Below are positions 1 through 5,934 of a stretch of DNA of 20,664 nucleotides, piece by piece. Below the pieces are notes generated by a model. The model was given only the letters and a program-made list of their open reading frames with translations, was not told where the DNA came from and did not search any database. The position numbers were made by a program, and so were the translations under genes. Every line of letters begins with the position of its first letter. Position 1 is the first letter of the stretch. This DNA is from JACQHM01 sp964535215 (GTDB lineage: Bacteria > Methylomirabilota > Methylomirabilia > Methylomirabilales > JACQHM01): positions 1 to 20,664 of the forward strand of contig CAZHST010000050.1 of the NCBI GenBank assembly GCA_964535215.1, in the 5' to 3' direction.

Positions 1-134
1 TTGAGACCCAGACAGGCCCGCAGCGAGGGGTGCGTGAACCGTTGGGGGGCAAACTTGCTGCCATAATCCGGCATCCGCCTCCGGGCGACCTCAACGGCCA
101 GTCGGGCAAAGCGCAGGAGGGCATCTCGCTTCAT
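1..134 (-). CDS. Transposase, N-terminal part (cut by window edge)
   Basis: Reading leftward from an ATG at 132-134, an open frame of 44 codons runs off the window start. It begins MKRDALLRFARL and contains the string KFAPQRFTHPSLRACLGL. A basic N-terminus followed by a 'KF-P-FT-P-L-ACL-LK' segment is typical of the start of DDE transposases of the IS4/IS5 type; I recognise the pattern but cannot name the IS family. A very strong ribosome site (GGAGGTGAGGAGG) lies directly before the ATG, and a plausible promoter lies further upstream. The DDE catalytic residues would lie outside the window, so activity cannot be judged. It marks the left part of the window as accessory DNA. Confidence 0.6.
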   Translation of the reverse strand, partial: MKRDALLRFARLAVEVARRRMPDYGSKFAPQRFTHPSLRACLGL

Positions 135-154
135 CCTCCTCACCTCCAGCTTTT

Positions 155-183
155 ATAATAGGCCGGAGAGAGGAGGTTTTCGA
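155..183 (-). promoter_or_regulatory. Probable promoter of the leftward transposase
   Basis: On the minus strand a TCGAAA element (178-183, 4 of 6 matches to TTGACA) is followed after 17 bases by TATTAT (155-160, 5 of 6 matches to TATAAT). It would start transcription near 148, just ahead of the ribosome site of the transposase. Seen in sequence; activity is inferred. Confidence 0.4.
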
Positions 184-196
184 CAGAGCATCATCG

Positions 197-235
197 TCTC
201 ACCTCCCATTGAGGGTTCGGGGTTACGAGGTGAGA
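197..235. repeat. Inverted repeat, 9-bp arms
   Basis: TCTCACCTC (197-205) and GAGGTGAGA (227-235) are perfect inverted arms separated by 21 bases. They lie between the transposase and the next rightward reading frame. This could be an operator, a hairpin, or part of the IS end. The second IS end is outside the window, so a terminal repeat cannot be confirmed. Confidence 0.3.
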
Positions 236-272
236 TCATACCCCAATCCTCCCCTCAACTGCTGAAAACTAA

Positions 273-569
273 ATGGCCCTGGGCCTTATGAGCCGCCACC
301 AGGTTTTTAAACCATCCTACCCCATCCGGGATTCCAGGCGGGAGGCCGTCTCCGAGCTGCGGGCGATCCTCCAGGGCCTTCGATCGATCCGGGTTCTTGA
401 TGAACAAGGCCGCCTGCTGCCGGCGGAAACCTTTGAGCTAAGGGCTCTGTGGCTCCGGCAGTGCTTTGGCAAGGAAGAAGACGACCGCTTTCATCTCGGC
501 CCAGGCTCTCGGCGGCGCCAGGGGAAGGCTCTGAAATTGGTCAGGGACCCAGGAGGGATTAAAGGGTGA
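273..569 (+). CDS. Small hypothetical protein
   Basis: An open frame of 98 codons starting MALGLMSRHQVFKPSYP. An alternative ATG at 288 would give MSRHQVF. No clear ribosome site precedes either start. The middle (about residues 20-65) has a protein-like mixture of hydrophobic and charged residues and could be helical. The C-terminus is basic and low in complexity. The stop codon overlaps the GTG of the next frame (GTGA at 566-569), which suggests translational coupling and is the best argument that both are genes. I do not recognise the family. Confidence 0.35.
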   Translation: MALGLMSRHQVFKPSYPIRDSRREAVSELRAILQGLRSIRVLDEQGRLLPAETFELRALWLRQCFGKEEDDRFHLGPGSRRRQGKALKLVRDPGGIKG

Positions 570-799
570 ATGGGAAAGAAGGGATGAGCGTGGAGCAGCT
601 TGAAACCTTGCCGATCCCTCAGTGCTTCTTCGTTCTCTGCGAGCTGTACCGTCGGGAGGCCGCACGATCCTACCAGCCCGATCCTATCAGGGCGGTCACA
701 AGCCGGAACGGGGGGATCGAACTCCTCCTCGCCAATGGGACCCGCTGGCTACGTCCAGCTCCAGCCGCACCATTTTCCCCAGCACGCGGGCCTCGGTGA
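566..799 (+). CDS. Small hypothetical protein, probably 3'-truncated
   Basis: GTG start at 566, preceded by AGGAGGG about 9 bases upstream; an ATG at 584 is the alternative. The 77-residue product starts MNGKEGMSVEQLETLPIP and carries a segment rich in Glu, Leu and Arg, then NGGIELLLANGTRWL. From about position 752 the frame runs into DNA that on the other strand clearly encodes a nuclease, and the remaining residues (PAPAAPFSPARG) look like antisense translation. The natural 3' end therefore seems to have been lost at a recombination joint near 752-768. The function is unknown. Confidence 0.35.
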   Translation: MNGKEGMSVEQLETLPIPQCFFVLCELYRREAARSYQPDPIRAVTSRNGGIELLLANGTRWLRPAPAAPFSPARGPR

Positions 800-1031
800 A
801 GGCCTTCACCTTCGGCCCCCACGGCTTTTGCGCCTTTTCCGGCGCATCCACGCCGATCAGCCGGCCCCGCTCCTTCTGCCCCTGAAGCTCCACGACGATC
901 GTGTCCCCGTCGCTCACGTGGACCACCCGGCCTTCGAGCCCTTGGGCAGGTTGTTTACAGCCGGCCAGAAGGAAGCTGATGAGGAGGCCGATGATCAGCC
1001 AGACGAGCCTGGATTGGAGGAGCTTTCTCAT
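696..1031 (-). pseudogene. Truncated nuclease (SNase-like) lipoprotein
   Basis: The leftward frame begins MRKLLQSRLVWLIIGLLISF and has a lipobox ending LLAGC, so it encoded an exported lipoprotein. The following domain matches the first half of a staphylococcal (thermo)nuclease: VSDGDTIVV, then RGRLIGVDAPEK with the conserved Arg and the DAPE acid pair, then VRLELDV. In the family, LELDV is followed by a D-x-YGR segment with the second catalytic Arg. Here the sequence instead turns into unrelated residues ASGSHWRGG and stops. The missing half includes that Arg and most of the fold, so the product should be inactive. An intact relative lies at 10272-10916 and still has the missing QERDRYGR. 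No good ribosome site is visible. Confidence 0.75.
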
Positions 1032-1234
1032 CTCAGTTGGAGCGAAGCGATCTCATTGAGGCCCTTTTGCCTCCCTTCAGGATCCAGAAGCAGTCTAGCA
1101 ACACCCGCGACTGTCTCGATGTGAAATCTTACTCCTTTTTAGAAGGAAATGTAAAGAAAAGACTACTCATTAGATGTTTATCCTCGCCTCCCCTTTCCCT
1201 AAGCTCTCCCGAGATACGGGGAAAGGGGGAGCCA

Positions 1235-1564
1235 ATGGAGGAGCAGGAGGCACGGGCCCTGTTAGGCCGCCGGATCAAAGCGCTCCGGCTGAGAAAGGAG
1301 CTGACCCAGGAGGCCCTGGGGGAGCGGGCTGGGCTTAACTACAAGTACCTGGGAGCCATTGAGCGGGGGGAGCGGAACCCTTCCTTGAAGCAGCTCCTGA
1401 AGATCGCCCAAGCTCTGGGGATCGAGCTTCACGAGCTGCTCCTCTTCGAGCACGAGGAGCCGAGCATCCCGAAGCTTCGGGCCATGATCCACGAGCTCCT
1501 CAAGGAGGCGGGCCGGCCGGAGCTCCAGTTGGCCTATAAGCTCTTGAAGGCGCTGCTTCGGTAG
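1235..1564 (+). CDS. XRE-family transcriptional regulator
   Basis: A 109-residue DNA-binding protein. The frame is open further upstream, but the ATG at 1235 is chosen because it follows AAAGGGGG at a good distance and because the helix-turn-helix starts about ten residues later (GRRIKALRLRKELTQEALGE). The recognition region GLNYKYLGAIERGERNPSL is a classic Cro/C1-type HTH, and the pattern LLKIAQALGIELHELL closes the domain near residue 65. A short helical C-terminus (KLLKALLR) follows. The 200 bases upstream contain an AT-rich tract (about 1120-1180), unlike the GC-rich surroundings, which probably holds its promoter. It may control itself or the neighbouring toxin-antitoxin block; its target is not visible. 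Confidence 0.85.
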   Translation: MEEQEARALLGRRIKALRLRKELTQEALGERAGLNYKYLGAIERGERNPSLKQLLKIAQALGIELHELLLFEHEEPSIPKLRAMIHELLKEAGRPELQLAYKLLKALLR

Positions 1565-1655
1565 GGAGGGGTGTCTTGCCTCATTTCTTTTGGATCCTGA
1601 TCATTGCCAGGGTGGTGCTGCCTGTGAGGTGGCTCGCTACCTGCTTTCTTTCCGG

Positions 1656-1684
1656 TTGACCGCTGATGGAATTGTGTGTATACT
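1656..1684 (+). promoter_or_regulatory. Sigma70-type promoter of vapBC
   Basis: TTGACC (1656-1661), a 17-base spacer, then TATACT (1679-1684): five of six matches in both boxes at ideal spacing. Transcription should start near 1691, some 28 bases before the antitoxin ATG at 1719, which excludes the longer upstream reading of that gene. GTGTG (1674-1678) and CACAC (1700-1704) flank the -10 region as inverted arms, a plausible antitoxin operator (inference). Confidence 0.7.
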
Positions 1685-1718
1685 TCTCCCAAATGACTCC
1701 ACACCATGGGGGTTCGGT

Positions 1719-1955
1719 ATGGGGAGAGACAAGAAGGGGTATGTCCGCAAGAACTTAGTCGTCAGCCCGGCAAGCATCAAGGAGCTTCAGCGGCTCCTGG
1801 GGGTGGACACCGAATCCGAAGCGGTGAGGATTGCCGTGGAAGACCGCCTGCTGGCGGAGAAGCTGGCCGCTGCCGCCGACCGGATCGCGAAGCGCGGGGG
1901 GCTTCTCGATGTCTTTGAGCGGAGCGCTGGACGTCTCAAGAAGACGCGACGGTGA
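1719..1955 (+). CDS. vapB: VapB-like antitoxin
   Basis: A 78-residue protein that should bind and neutralise the toxin encoded next to it and repress their shared promoter. The N-terminus (KKGYVRKNLVVSPASIKEL) and the following QRLLGVDTESEAVRIAVEDR have the strand-helix-helix pattern of the antitoxins that read 'KN-xx-D-x-xKI-x-LL-x-xTETEAI'. The charged C-terminus, with LLDVFERSAGRLKKTRR, would be the toxin-wrapping part. The start at 1719 follows a G-rich site (GGGGG at 1707-1711) and lies just downstream of the predicted transcription start. The stop overlaps the GTG of the toxin (GTGA, 1952-1955). Confidence 0.8.
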   Translation: MGRDKKGYVRKNLVVSPASIKELQRLLGVDTESEAVRIAVEDRLLAEKLAAAADRIAKRGGLLDVFERSAGRLKKTRR

Positions 1956-2413
1956 GAGCCCGACCCGTCATCTTTGACACCTCCATCTATATCCCTTACC
2001 TCCGGCGTGAGGCCTATCGGGACCTCGTCGAGACTCAAACCCGTCGGGGCAGGAATCGGCTCTCCTCCGTTGTCCTTCAAGAGCTCTATGCCGGGACGAG
2101 ATCACCGGCCGATAAACGGTTGCTGGACGATCTGAATCGGGCGTTTACCGCTCGGGGCTATGTGGTGACGCCAGAGCACAGGGAGTGGGTCCTGGCCGGG
2201 CAGCTCCTCAACCAGTACGGTCGGCGTCATGGGTTTGTGGATCCGAGCCGTCATGTAGCCGACATTCTCATCCTTGTCTCAGCGCTTCGGGTGGGGGCGG
2301 TGCTCATCACGGAGAACGTGCGGAACTTTTCAACGTGGCTGAGGCTCCTCAAGCGTCGCCGTCTCTTCGGCACCGTCCTGGGGGTTCGCAGGGAAGACCA
2401 TCTTGAGAAATAA
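1952..2413 (+). CDS. vapC: VapC-like PIN-domain toxin
   Basis: A 153-residue PIN-domain ribonuclease, the toxin of a type II toxin-antitoxin pair; family members cleave tRNA or rRNA in a metal-dependent way. The acidic active-site residues are visible in order: Asp9 in VIFDTSIYI, Glu44 in VVLQELYAG, Asp104 in HVADILILVSA, and Glu121 in LITENVRNF, where many relatives have Asp. The GTG start overlaps the antitoxin stop by four bases, so translation is probably coupled. Length and residue spacing fit an intact VapC. The tRNA fragment downstream places the pair on a putative integrated element. Confidence 0.88.
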   Translation: MRARPVIFDTSIYIPYLRREAYRDLVETQTRRGRNRLSSVVLQELYAGTRSPADKRLLDDLNRAFTARGYVVTPEHREWVLAGQLLNQYGRRHGFVDPSRHVADILILVSALRVGAVLITENVRNFSTWLRLLKRRRLFGTVLGVRREDHLEK

Positions 2414-2479
2414 GCCGGGGCGAAGAAGGGTTACAGCAGCGTGGAGGCAAAAAGCCGGTTGCTCCTCGGAGGAGATGGG

Positions 2480-2782
2480 ATGTTATACATTGCTGAAACG
2501 ACAGCGGCGAGGATGACGGACCAGGAGCTGTTGACGAAGAACCTCAAGCTTTCCACAGAGTTTGACCTCTACCTGTTCGAGCATCCTGAGGTGGCCGAGC
2601 AGATCCCGGAGAATGCTCTGATCGTCCTCCTGCCCGAGGAGGCCCCGGAGCTGTGCGAGAAGAATCTGGAACTCGCCAAGGCGCGCCGGGAGCCCGGTCA
2701 GCCCCTCGTCTATGTCCGGGTCGAGAAGGTGGCTCCTCCTCGCTCGCGGTTGGTGAACCCCAGGGTGGAGGTGGTGGCCTGA
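2480..2782 (+). CDS. DUF5647 family protein
   Basis: A 100-residue protein whose core (LLTKNLKLSTEFDLYLFEHP, then EQIPENALIVLLPEE and LAKARREPGQPLVYV) matches what I know of the DUF5647 family. Members are small proteins often found beside toxin-antitoxin or mobile genes in thermophiles and uncultured bacteria, and they have no established function. The ATG at 2480 is preferred because GGAGGA (2468-2473) lies seven bases upstream; a GTG at 2441 and an ATG at 2513 are alternatives. The end KVAPPRSRLVNPRVEV is also family-like, so the gene looks intact. It lies 66 bases after the toxin, in the same direction. Confidence 0.7.
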   Translation: MLYIAETTAARMTDQELLTKNLKLSTEFDLYLFEHPEVAEQIPENALIVLLPEEAPELCEKNLELAKARREPGQPLVYVRVEKVAPPRSRLVNPRVEVVA

Positions 2783-2816
2783 GGGCGTGTCCCTTTCCCC
2801 TTGACGGCTTTGTGCC

Positions 2817-2993
2817 TTAATCAAGCCTGAGAAAGCCTTCAATCTTTTCCCGGTATCTCCTCTCCGGTTTCCTCCTTCCGTTCTCCCACCAAGCGATCAT
2901 CTTTTCATCCATCCTCCGGAGCTTAGCAGCAGCCTCCCGGCTCAGCCCTAAGTCTATCCTCGTCTACCGGAGGTGTTCCTTGAGGGCCTGAAG
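2817..2993 (-). pseudogene. Broken helix-turn-helix module C
   Basis: Leftward translation gives LQALKEHLR, an in-frame TAG (2964-2966), then TRIDLGLSREAAAKL and MIAWWENGRRKPERR before a TAA at 2817-2819. The second part is a clear XRE-type HTH ('DLGLSREEAAKLLGVDEKTIANWENGRRKP' in intact relatives). Because of the stop codon and the lack of a start, this is the remnant of a regulator gene or of the C-terminal module of the neighbouring broken regulator. It uses a different reading frame from module B, so a frameshift separates them. Confidence 0.6.
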
Positions 2994-3303
2994 CCGGCTG
3001 GGATGAGGGGCCGGGGAGACCTTTTGTACGAAGAAAGGCTTCGATCCGCTCCACCGACTTGGCGCTCGGCCGATGCTTCCCGGCAAGCCACCCCGTCACC
3101 ATCGACTCATCCATCCCGAGCTCCCGGGCCAGGGCTTCATAGGACAACCCATGGACGAGCTTGTAGTACCGAAGCCGACCGAGAGGGTCCGGGGGGCAGT
3201 CGAAGGGCACAGAGCCGAGGAACGCGAAGAGCTTGGGAAGCTGTCTGATGGAGGGCTGGCTCCGTCCCTTCTCCCAGTGAACAATGCTCATTGTGTCAAC
3301 TCC
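2923..3303 (-). pseudogene. Broken XRE regulator, module B
   Basis: The conserved part starts at GVDTMSIVHWEKGRSQPS, the end of one HTH, and continues SIRQLPKLFAFLGSVPFDCP, then LGRLRYYKLVHGLSYEALA and a second HTH (ELGMDESMVTGWLAGKHRP). It fades after IEAFLRTKG near 3019, and the tail to 2923 is unlike the family. The first half of the first HTH is missing or scrambled. A short product could start at the ATG at 3289-3291, where AAAGGAG lies eight bases upstream, but that site is also the coding sequence for LKGV, so translation is uncertain. The family uses paired HTH units and often lies near mobile DNA. Confidence 0.6.
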
Positions 3304-3382
3304 TTTGAGCGCCAGCAGGGGGCCTACCAGGCCATGCGGGCCGAATCCCCCGAGTGCTTGAGATGCTTCAGCCATGGAGGGG

Positions 3383-3556
3383 TCAGAGATCCTCGCCGAA
3401 GAGCGCTTTGAGCGTGGGGTGATACTGGAGCGAGGGGGAGGCGCGATCAACTTCCCAGCCGGAGACGGTCTCCGGCGTGACGCCGAGCAGAGGGGCGAGA
3501 TCCTTGTGGTGTAGTCCTTGGTTACGCTGTCTCCGGCGTATCGCTTCGCCAAGGGG
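3383..3556 (-). pseudogene. Broken helix-turn-helix module A
   Basis: The leftward frame reads PLGEAIRRRQRNQGLHHKDL, then LLGVTPETVSGWEVDRASPS, ending GEDL before TGA at 3383-3385. This is a full XRE-type HTH with the usual 'GW/NWE-x-x-R-x-x-PS' end. It has no start codon: a TAG (3557-3559) precedes it directly. A different frame upstream (encoding KEVLKVLEESGPPIPHVAP) looks like its lost N-terminus, joined by a frameshift. Confidence 0.55.
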
Positions 3557-3609
3557 CTACATGGGGAATCGGAGGCCCACTTTCCTCTAACACTTTGAGG
3601 ACCTCCTTC

Positions 3610-3627
3610 AGTGACACTTTAGTGACA
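3610..3627. repeat. Direct repeat AGTGACA x2, 11-base period
   Basis: AGTGACA occurs at 3610-3616 and again at 3621-3627, one helical turn apart, each followed by a short T-rich stretch. It lies upstream (in the leftward sense) of the decayed HTH modules, where a repressor operator would be expected. Two copies could also be chance. Confidence 0.3.
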
Positions 3628-3735
3628 GTTTTACGGGATATCGGAGGAGAAACGGGGAGGTTGGCCCACCCCATCGCCTGCCCTAAGTGATTGATTTGGC
3701 TCAAAAAGTAGAAATCGGTACGAGGGCCGGGTAGT

Positions 3736-3780
3736 CTCACACAGCGGAGGTCGCTGGTTCGATCCCAGCAGCGCCCACCA
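3736..3780 (+). other. 3' half of tRNA-Val(CAC)-like gene; putative attachment site
   Basis: Reading rightward: anticodon loop CTCACAC (U33, anticodon CAC, A37) at 3736-3742, the 3' anticodon-stem strand AGCGG, variable loop AGGTC, a perfect T-arm GCTGG-TTCGATC-CCAGC (3753-3769), acceptor strand AGCGCCC (3770-3776), discriminator A and encoded CCA (3778-3780). The 5' anticodon strand, D-arm and a matching GGGCGCT 5' acceptor strand are absent. A GGGC at 3724-3727 could pair with the last four acceptor bases, so an internally deleted tRNA is the alternative. Such 3' fragments are left when an element integrates into a tRNA gene. The intact tRNA gene and an integrase should lie outside this window. 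Confidence 0.7.
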
Positions 3781-3883
3781 GGAGAATCAAAAACCTACGG
3801 TACGGCGGTGATTCACCGAAAAGGGACCTTGGCCTAATCGAAGTAGGGAAAGGTTTTTACAAGATTAAGGATAGCCGGGGACG

Positions 3884-3919
3884 GAGCCCCAGGGATGAGG
3901 ATCCCTGGGGCTTTCTTTT
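3884..3919 (+). terminator. Strong Rho-independent terminator
   Basis: AGCCCCAGGGA (3885-3895), loop TGAGGA, then TCCCTGGGGCT (3902-3912): a perfect 11-bp stem followed by TTCTTTT. It is oriented rightward, 105 bases after the tRNA fragment, and would once have ended that tRNA's transcript. Now it insulates the downstream genes from the accessory block. Confidence 0.85.
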
Positions 3920-4015
3920 GGAACATGAGAGACCTGGCTTCAAACTCCCGAAGGCTTTCCTGTTGCCCCCTTCCGAAATTGGAGATCCCCTCACGCCATC
4001 CCAAAGCTGAGGGAC

Positions 4016-4124
4016 AGCGAAACGATACAGCAGCGTGCGAGGCCGGATCCACCACTACAGGCCACAGGAGATCGTCTGGGTCTGCAGCTTCGTGGTTGAG
4101 GACCCCCTCGAGGAGCAGATCTAA
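4016..4124 (+). pseudogene. Remnant of a SNF2/superfamily-2 helicase C-terminus
   Basis: In one frame (4019-4036) the sequence reads ETIQQR. In the next frame it reads GRIHHYRPQEIVWVCSFVVE and DPLEEQI before a TAA at 4122-4124. Together these recreate the helicase motif VI region 'QR-xGRIHRYGQ-xVxVYxFVxxDTxEExI', broken by a frameshift between QR and GR. No upstream helicase motifs are visible, so only a relic of the end is left. It lies just outside the tRNA fragment and may be debris from the same or an earlier element. Confidence 0.5.
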
Positions 4125-4180
4125 CGCCTCCTGGGGGAAACTCCTGGAGATGGCCCTGACGATCGGAAAGATGGAAATGC

Positions 4181-4210
4181 TTGACGCCCCTGTTCATCCA
4201 TTGTTACTAT
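4181..4210 (+). promoter_or_regulatory. Probable promoter of the macro-domain operon
   Basis: TTGACG (4181-4186) and TACTAT (4205-4210) with an 18-base spacer, about 40 bases before the macro-domain start codon. Five of six and four of six matches. It would drive the closely spaced run that begins at 4251. Confidence 0.5.
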
Positions 4211-4250
4211 TCCCCCTGACCCATGAAAGGAGCTAGGTTGGGAGGGTCCC

Positions 4251-4751
4251 ATGGAAGTAGAGGTTCTGCAGGGGAGCATCCTGGAGGTGGAAGCCGAGGC
4301 CATCACCAACGCTGCCAACAGCCAGGGCTGGATGGGAGGGGGGGTGGCCGGTGCGATCAAGCGGGTTGCCGGGCAGGAGGTCGAGCGGGAAGCGGTGGCA
4401 AAGGCCCCGATCCCCGTCGGGGATGCCGTCCTCACCTCGGGCGGTCGGACCAAATTCAAAGGGATCGTCCACGCGCCGACCATGGAGCGTCCGGCCATGC
4501 GAATCCCGGCGTCGAACGTCAGAAAGGCAACGCTGGCCGCCTTGGCGTGTGCCGACGAAGCAGGCTTCGCCTCTCTGGCCCTCCCGGGTCTTGGGACGGG
4601 GGTGGGAGGGGTCGCCAGGGAGGAGGCGGCCAGGGAGATGCTCCAGGCGATCCGGGGCTTTCAGCCAAGGCACCTGCGAAAGGTGATCCTCGTGGATCTT
4701 GACCCGGAGATGGTCCGGGCGTGGCAAGAGGAGTTGGAGAAGCGCCGATGA
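4251..4751 (+). CDS. Macro-domain (ADP-ribose-binding) protein
   Basis: A 166-residue stand-alone macro domain that should bind or hydrolyse ADP-ribose derivatives such as O-acetyl-ADP-ribose, ADP-ribose-1''-phosphate or ADP-ribosylated targets in the cytoplasm. The signatures are visible: the N-terminal strand GSILEVEAEAITNAANSQG, the glycine-rich loop GGGVAGAIKRVAG around residues 30-42, and the phosphate-binding loop LPGLGTGVGGV near residues 113-123. The length is typical for single-domain bacterial members. The ATG at 4251 follows GGGAGGG at a good distance. The stop overlaps the ATG of the next gene (ATGA, 4748-4751). The exact substrate cannot be told from sequence. Confidence 0.88.
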   Translation: MEVEVLQGSILEVEAEAITNAANSQGWMGGGVAGAIKRVAGQEVEREAVAKAPIPVGDAVLTSGGRTKFKGIVHAPTMERPAMRIPASNVRKATLAALACADEAGFASLALPGLGTGVGGVAREEAAREMLQAIRGFQPRHLRKVILVDLDPEMVRAWQEELEKRR

Positions 4752-5917
4752 GGAGCGACACCAGGGTTTCCATCGTCGTTTTGCTGGTGGGTGCCTTTGG
4801 AATGGGTTTGGCCTCTTCCGGCGAGGCCCACCACCTTCACCCACCGGTTCAGGCTTCGATCCTGTCAACCATTGATCACCTCCTGAACCAGGACCCGGAT
4901 GCCGCCGAGGCCGAATGCCATCGCCTGGAATCGCTTGACAGATCCGGTCTCCTCTTCCCTTTCTGCACAGCCTATGTCCTCCTCGCCAGGGCCGACGACA
5001 AGGAAGATCCGACAGCGGATCTGGAGCAATTCCGCCAAAGGATGAGTGGGGTCATCGAACGGTTAGAGAAGGCCCAGGAGAAGGGGCCGAAGGACCCTGA
5101 TCTCCTGTTCCTGGCCGGGATGGCCTGGGGCTACAAGGCCCTGGCGGACGGCGTCCTAAAGAATTACTTCTCGGCCTATAAGGGACTGCGAAACGCTTAC
5201 AACCTCCTCCAGGAGACCTTGAGGGTTGATCCCCGGTACTACGATGCCTATTACGGCCTAGGGCTCTACCATTATGCCTTTTCACGCCTCTCCTCCTTCT
5301 CCCGGGCCGTTGCCTCCCTGCTCCTCCCGAGCGGCAACCGGGAGCAGGGCTTGAAGGAGCTGGAGCTTGTCGCCGAGAAGGGCGTCTACCTGAAGATGAC
5401 AGCCCGCTTCGCCCTCTTGAGGATCTACGCCGCCCAGGAAGAAGGGGAGTATCAGAAGGCCCATGGGTACGCGAAGGAGCTTCAGGATCGCTATCCGGGC
5501 AACCCCGATGTCTATTTCCATCTCGCCTTCATTGCCTCCGAGCTGGGTCGCTTTGAGGAGGCCTTGGCCGTCGCCAGGCAGATTGAGGCGAACATCCGCG
5601 AGGAGCGGAACCACTTCTCGAAGGTCATGCTCCCCCGGTACCTCCAGCTCATGGGAAAGCTGTACATGGATAGGGGAGACTACCAGCAAGCCCTCGCCTA
5701 TTTTCGAGAGGCCATCGTCCATGAGAACAAGCGCTATGCGTGGGCTGTGGCCTGGGCCTGGACGAGGATGGGGATGATCTACGATCTTCAGGGGGATCGG
5801 GAGGAGGCGAAGCGGCATTACCGGAGGGCCTTACAGGTGGACTCGGAGAGTTTGGCCAAGGACTACGCGGAGCGCTACCTGAATGAGCCTTATAGAGGCC
5901 GGGGGCGGAGGGGGTAA
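4748..5917 (+). CDS. Exported TPR-repeat protein
   Basis: A 389-residue protein with an N-terminal signal peptide (MRSDTRVSIVVLLVGAFGMG, then ASSGEA as the likely cleavage region). The rest is alpha-helical with tetratricopeptide units. Examples are DPRYYDAYYGLGLYHYAFSR, NPDVYFHLAFIASELGRFEE, LMGKLYMDRGDYQQALAYF and RMGMIYDLQGDREEAKRHY near the C-terminus. TPR proteins act as protein-binding scaffolds; no enzyme domain is present. The ATG at 4748 is chosen over a GTG at 4721 because it overlaps the macro-domain stop and places the signal peptide at the very N-terminus. The binding partner is unknown. Confidence 0.8.
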   Translation: MRSDTRVSIVVLLVGAFGMGLASSGEAHHLHPPVQASILSTIDHLLNQDPDAAEAECHRLESLDRSGLLFPFCTAYVLLARADDKEDPTADLEQFRQRMSGVIERLEKAQEKGPKDPDLLFLAGMAWGYKALADGVLKNYFSAYKGLRNAYNLLQETLRVDPRYYDAYYGLGLYHYAFSRLSSFSRAVASLLLPSGNREQGLKELELVAEKGVYLKMTARFALLRIYAAQEEGEYQKAHGYAKELQDRYPGNPDVYFHLAFIASELGRFEEALAVARQIEANIREERNHFSKVMLPRYLQLMGKLYMDRGDYQQALAYFREAIVHENKRYAWAVAWAWTRMGMIYDLQGDREEAKRHYRRALQVDSESLAKDYAERYLNEPYRGRGRRG

Positions 5918-5934
5918 CCGGAGGACTTCTCTCC

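Noticed and set aside
1590..1718. Upstream extension of the antitoxin gene
   Set aside because: The extension would include the -35 and -10 boxes of the promoter at 1656-1684, so it lies before the transcript start.
3724..3780. A functional complete tRNA gene
   Set aside because: There is no D-arm, the 5' anticodon strand does not pair, and only four bases could pair in the acceptor stem.
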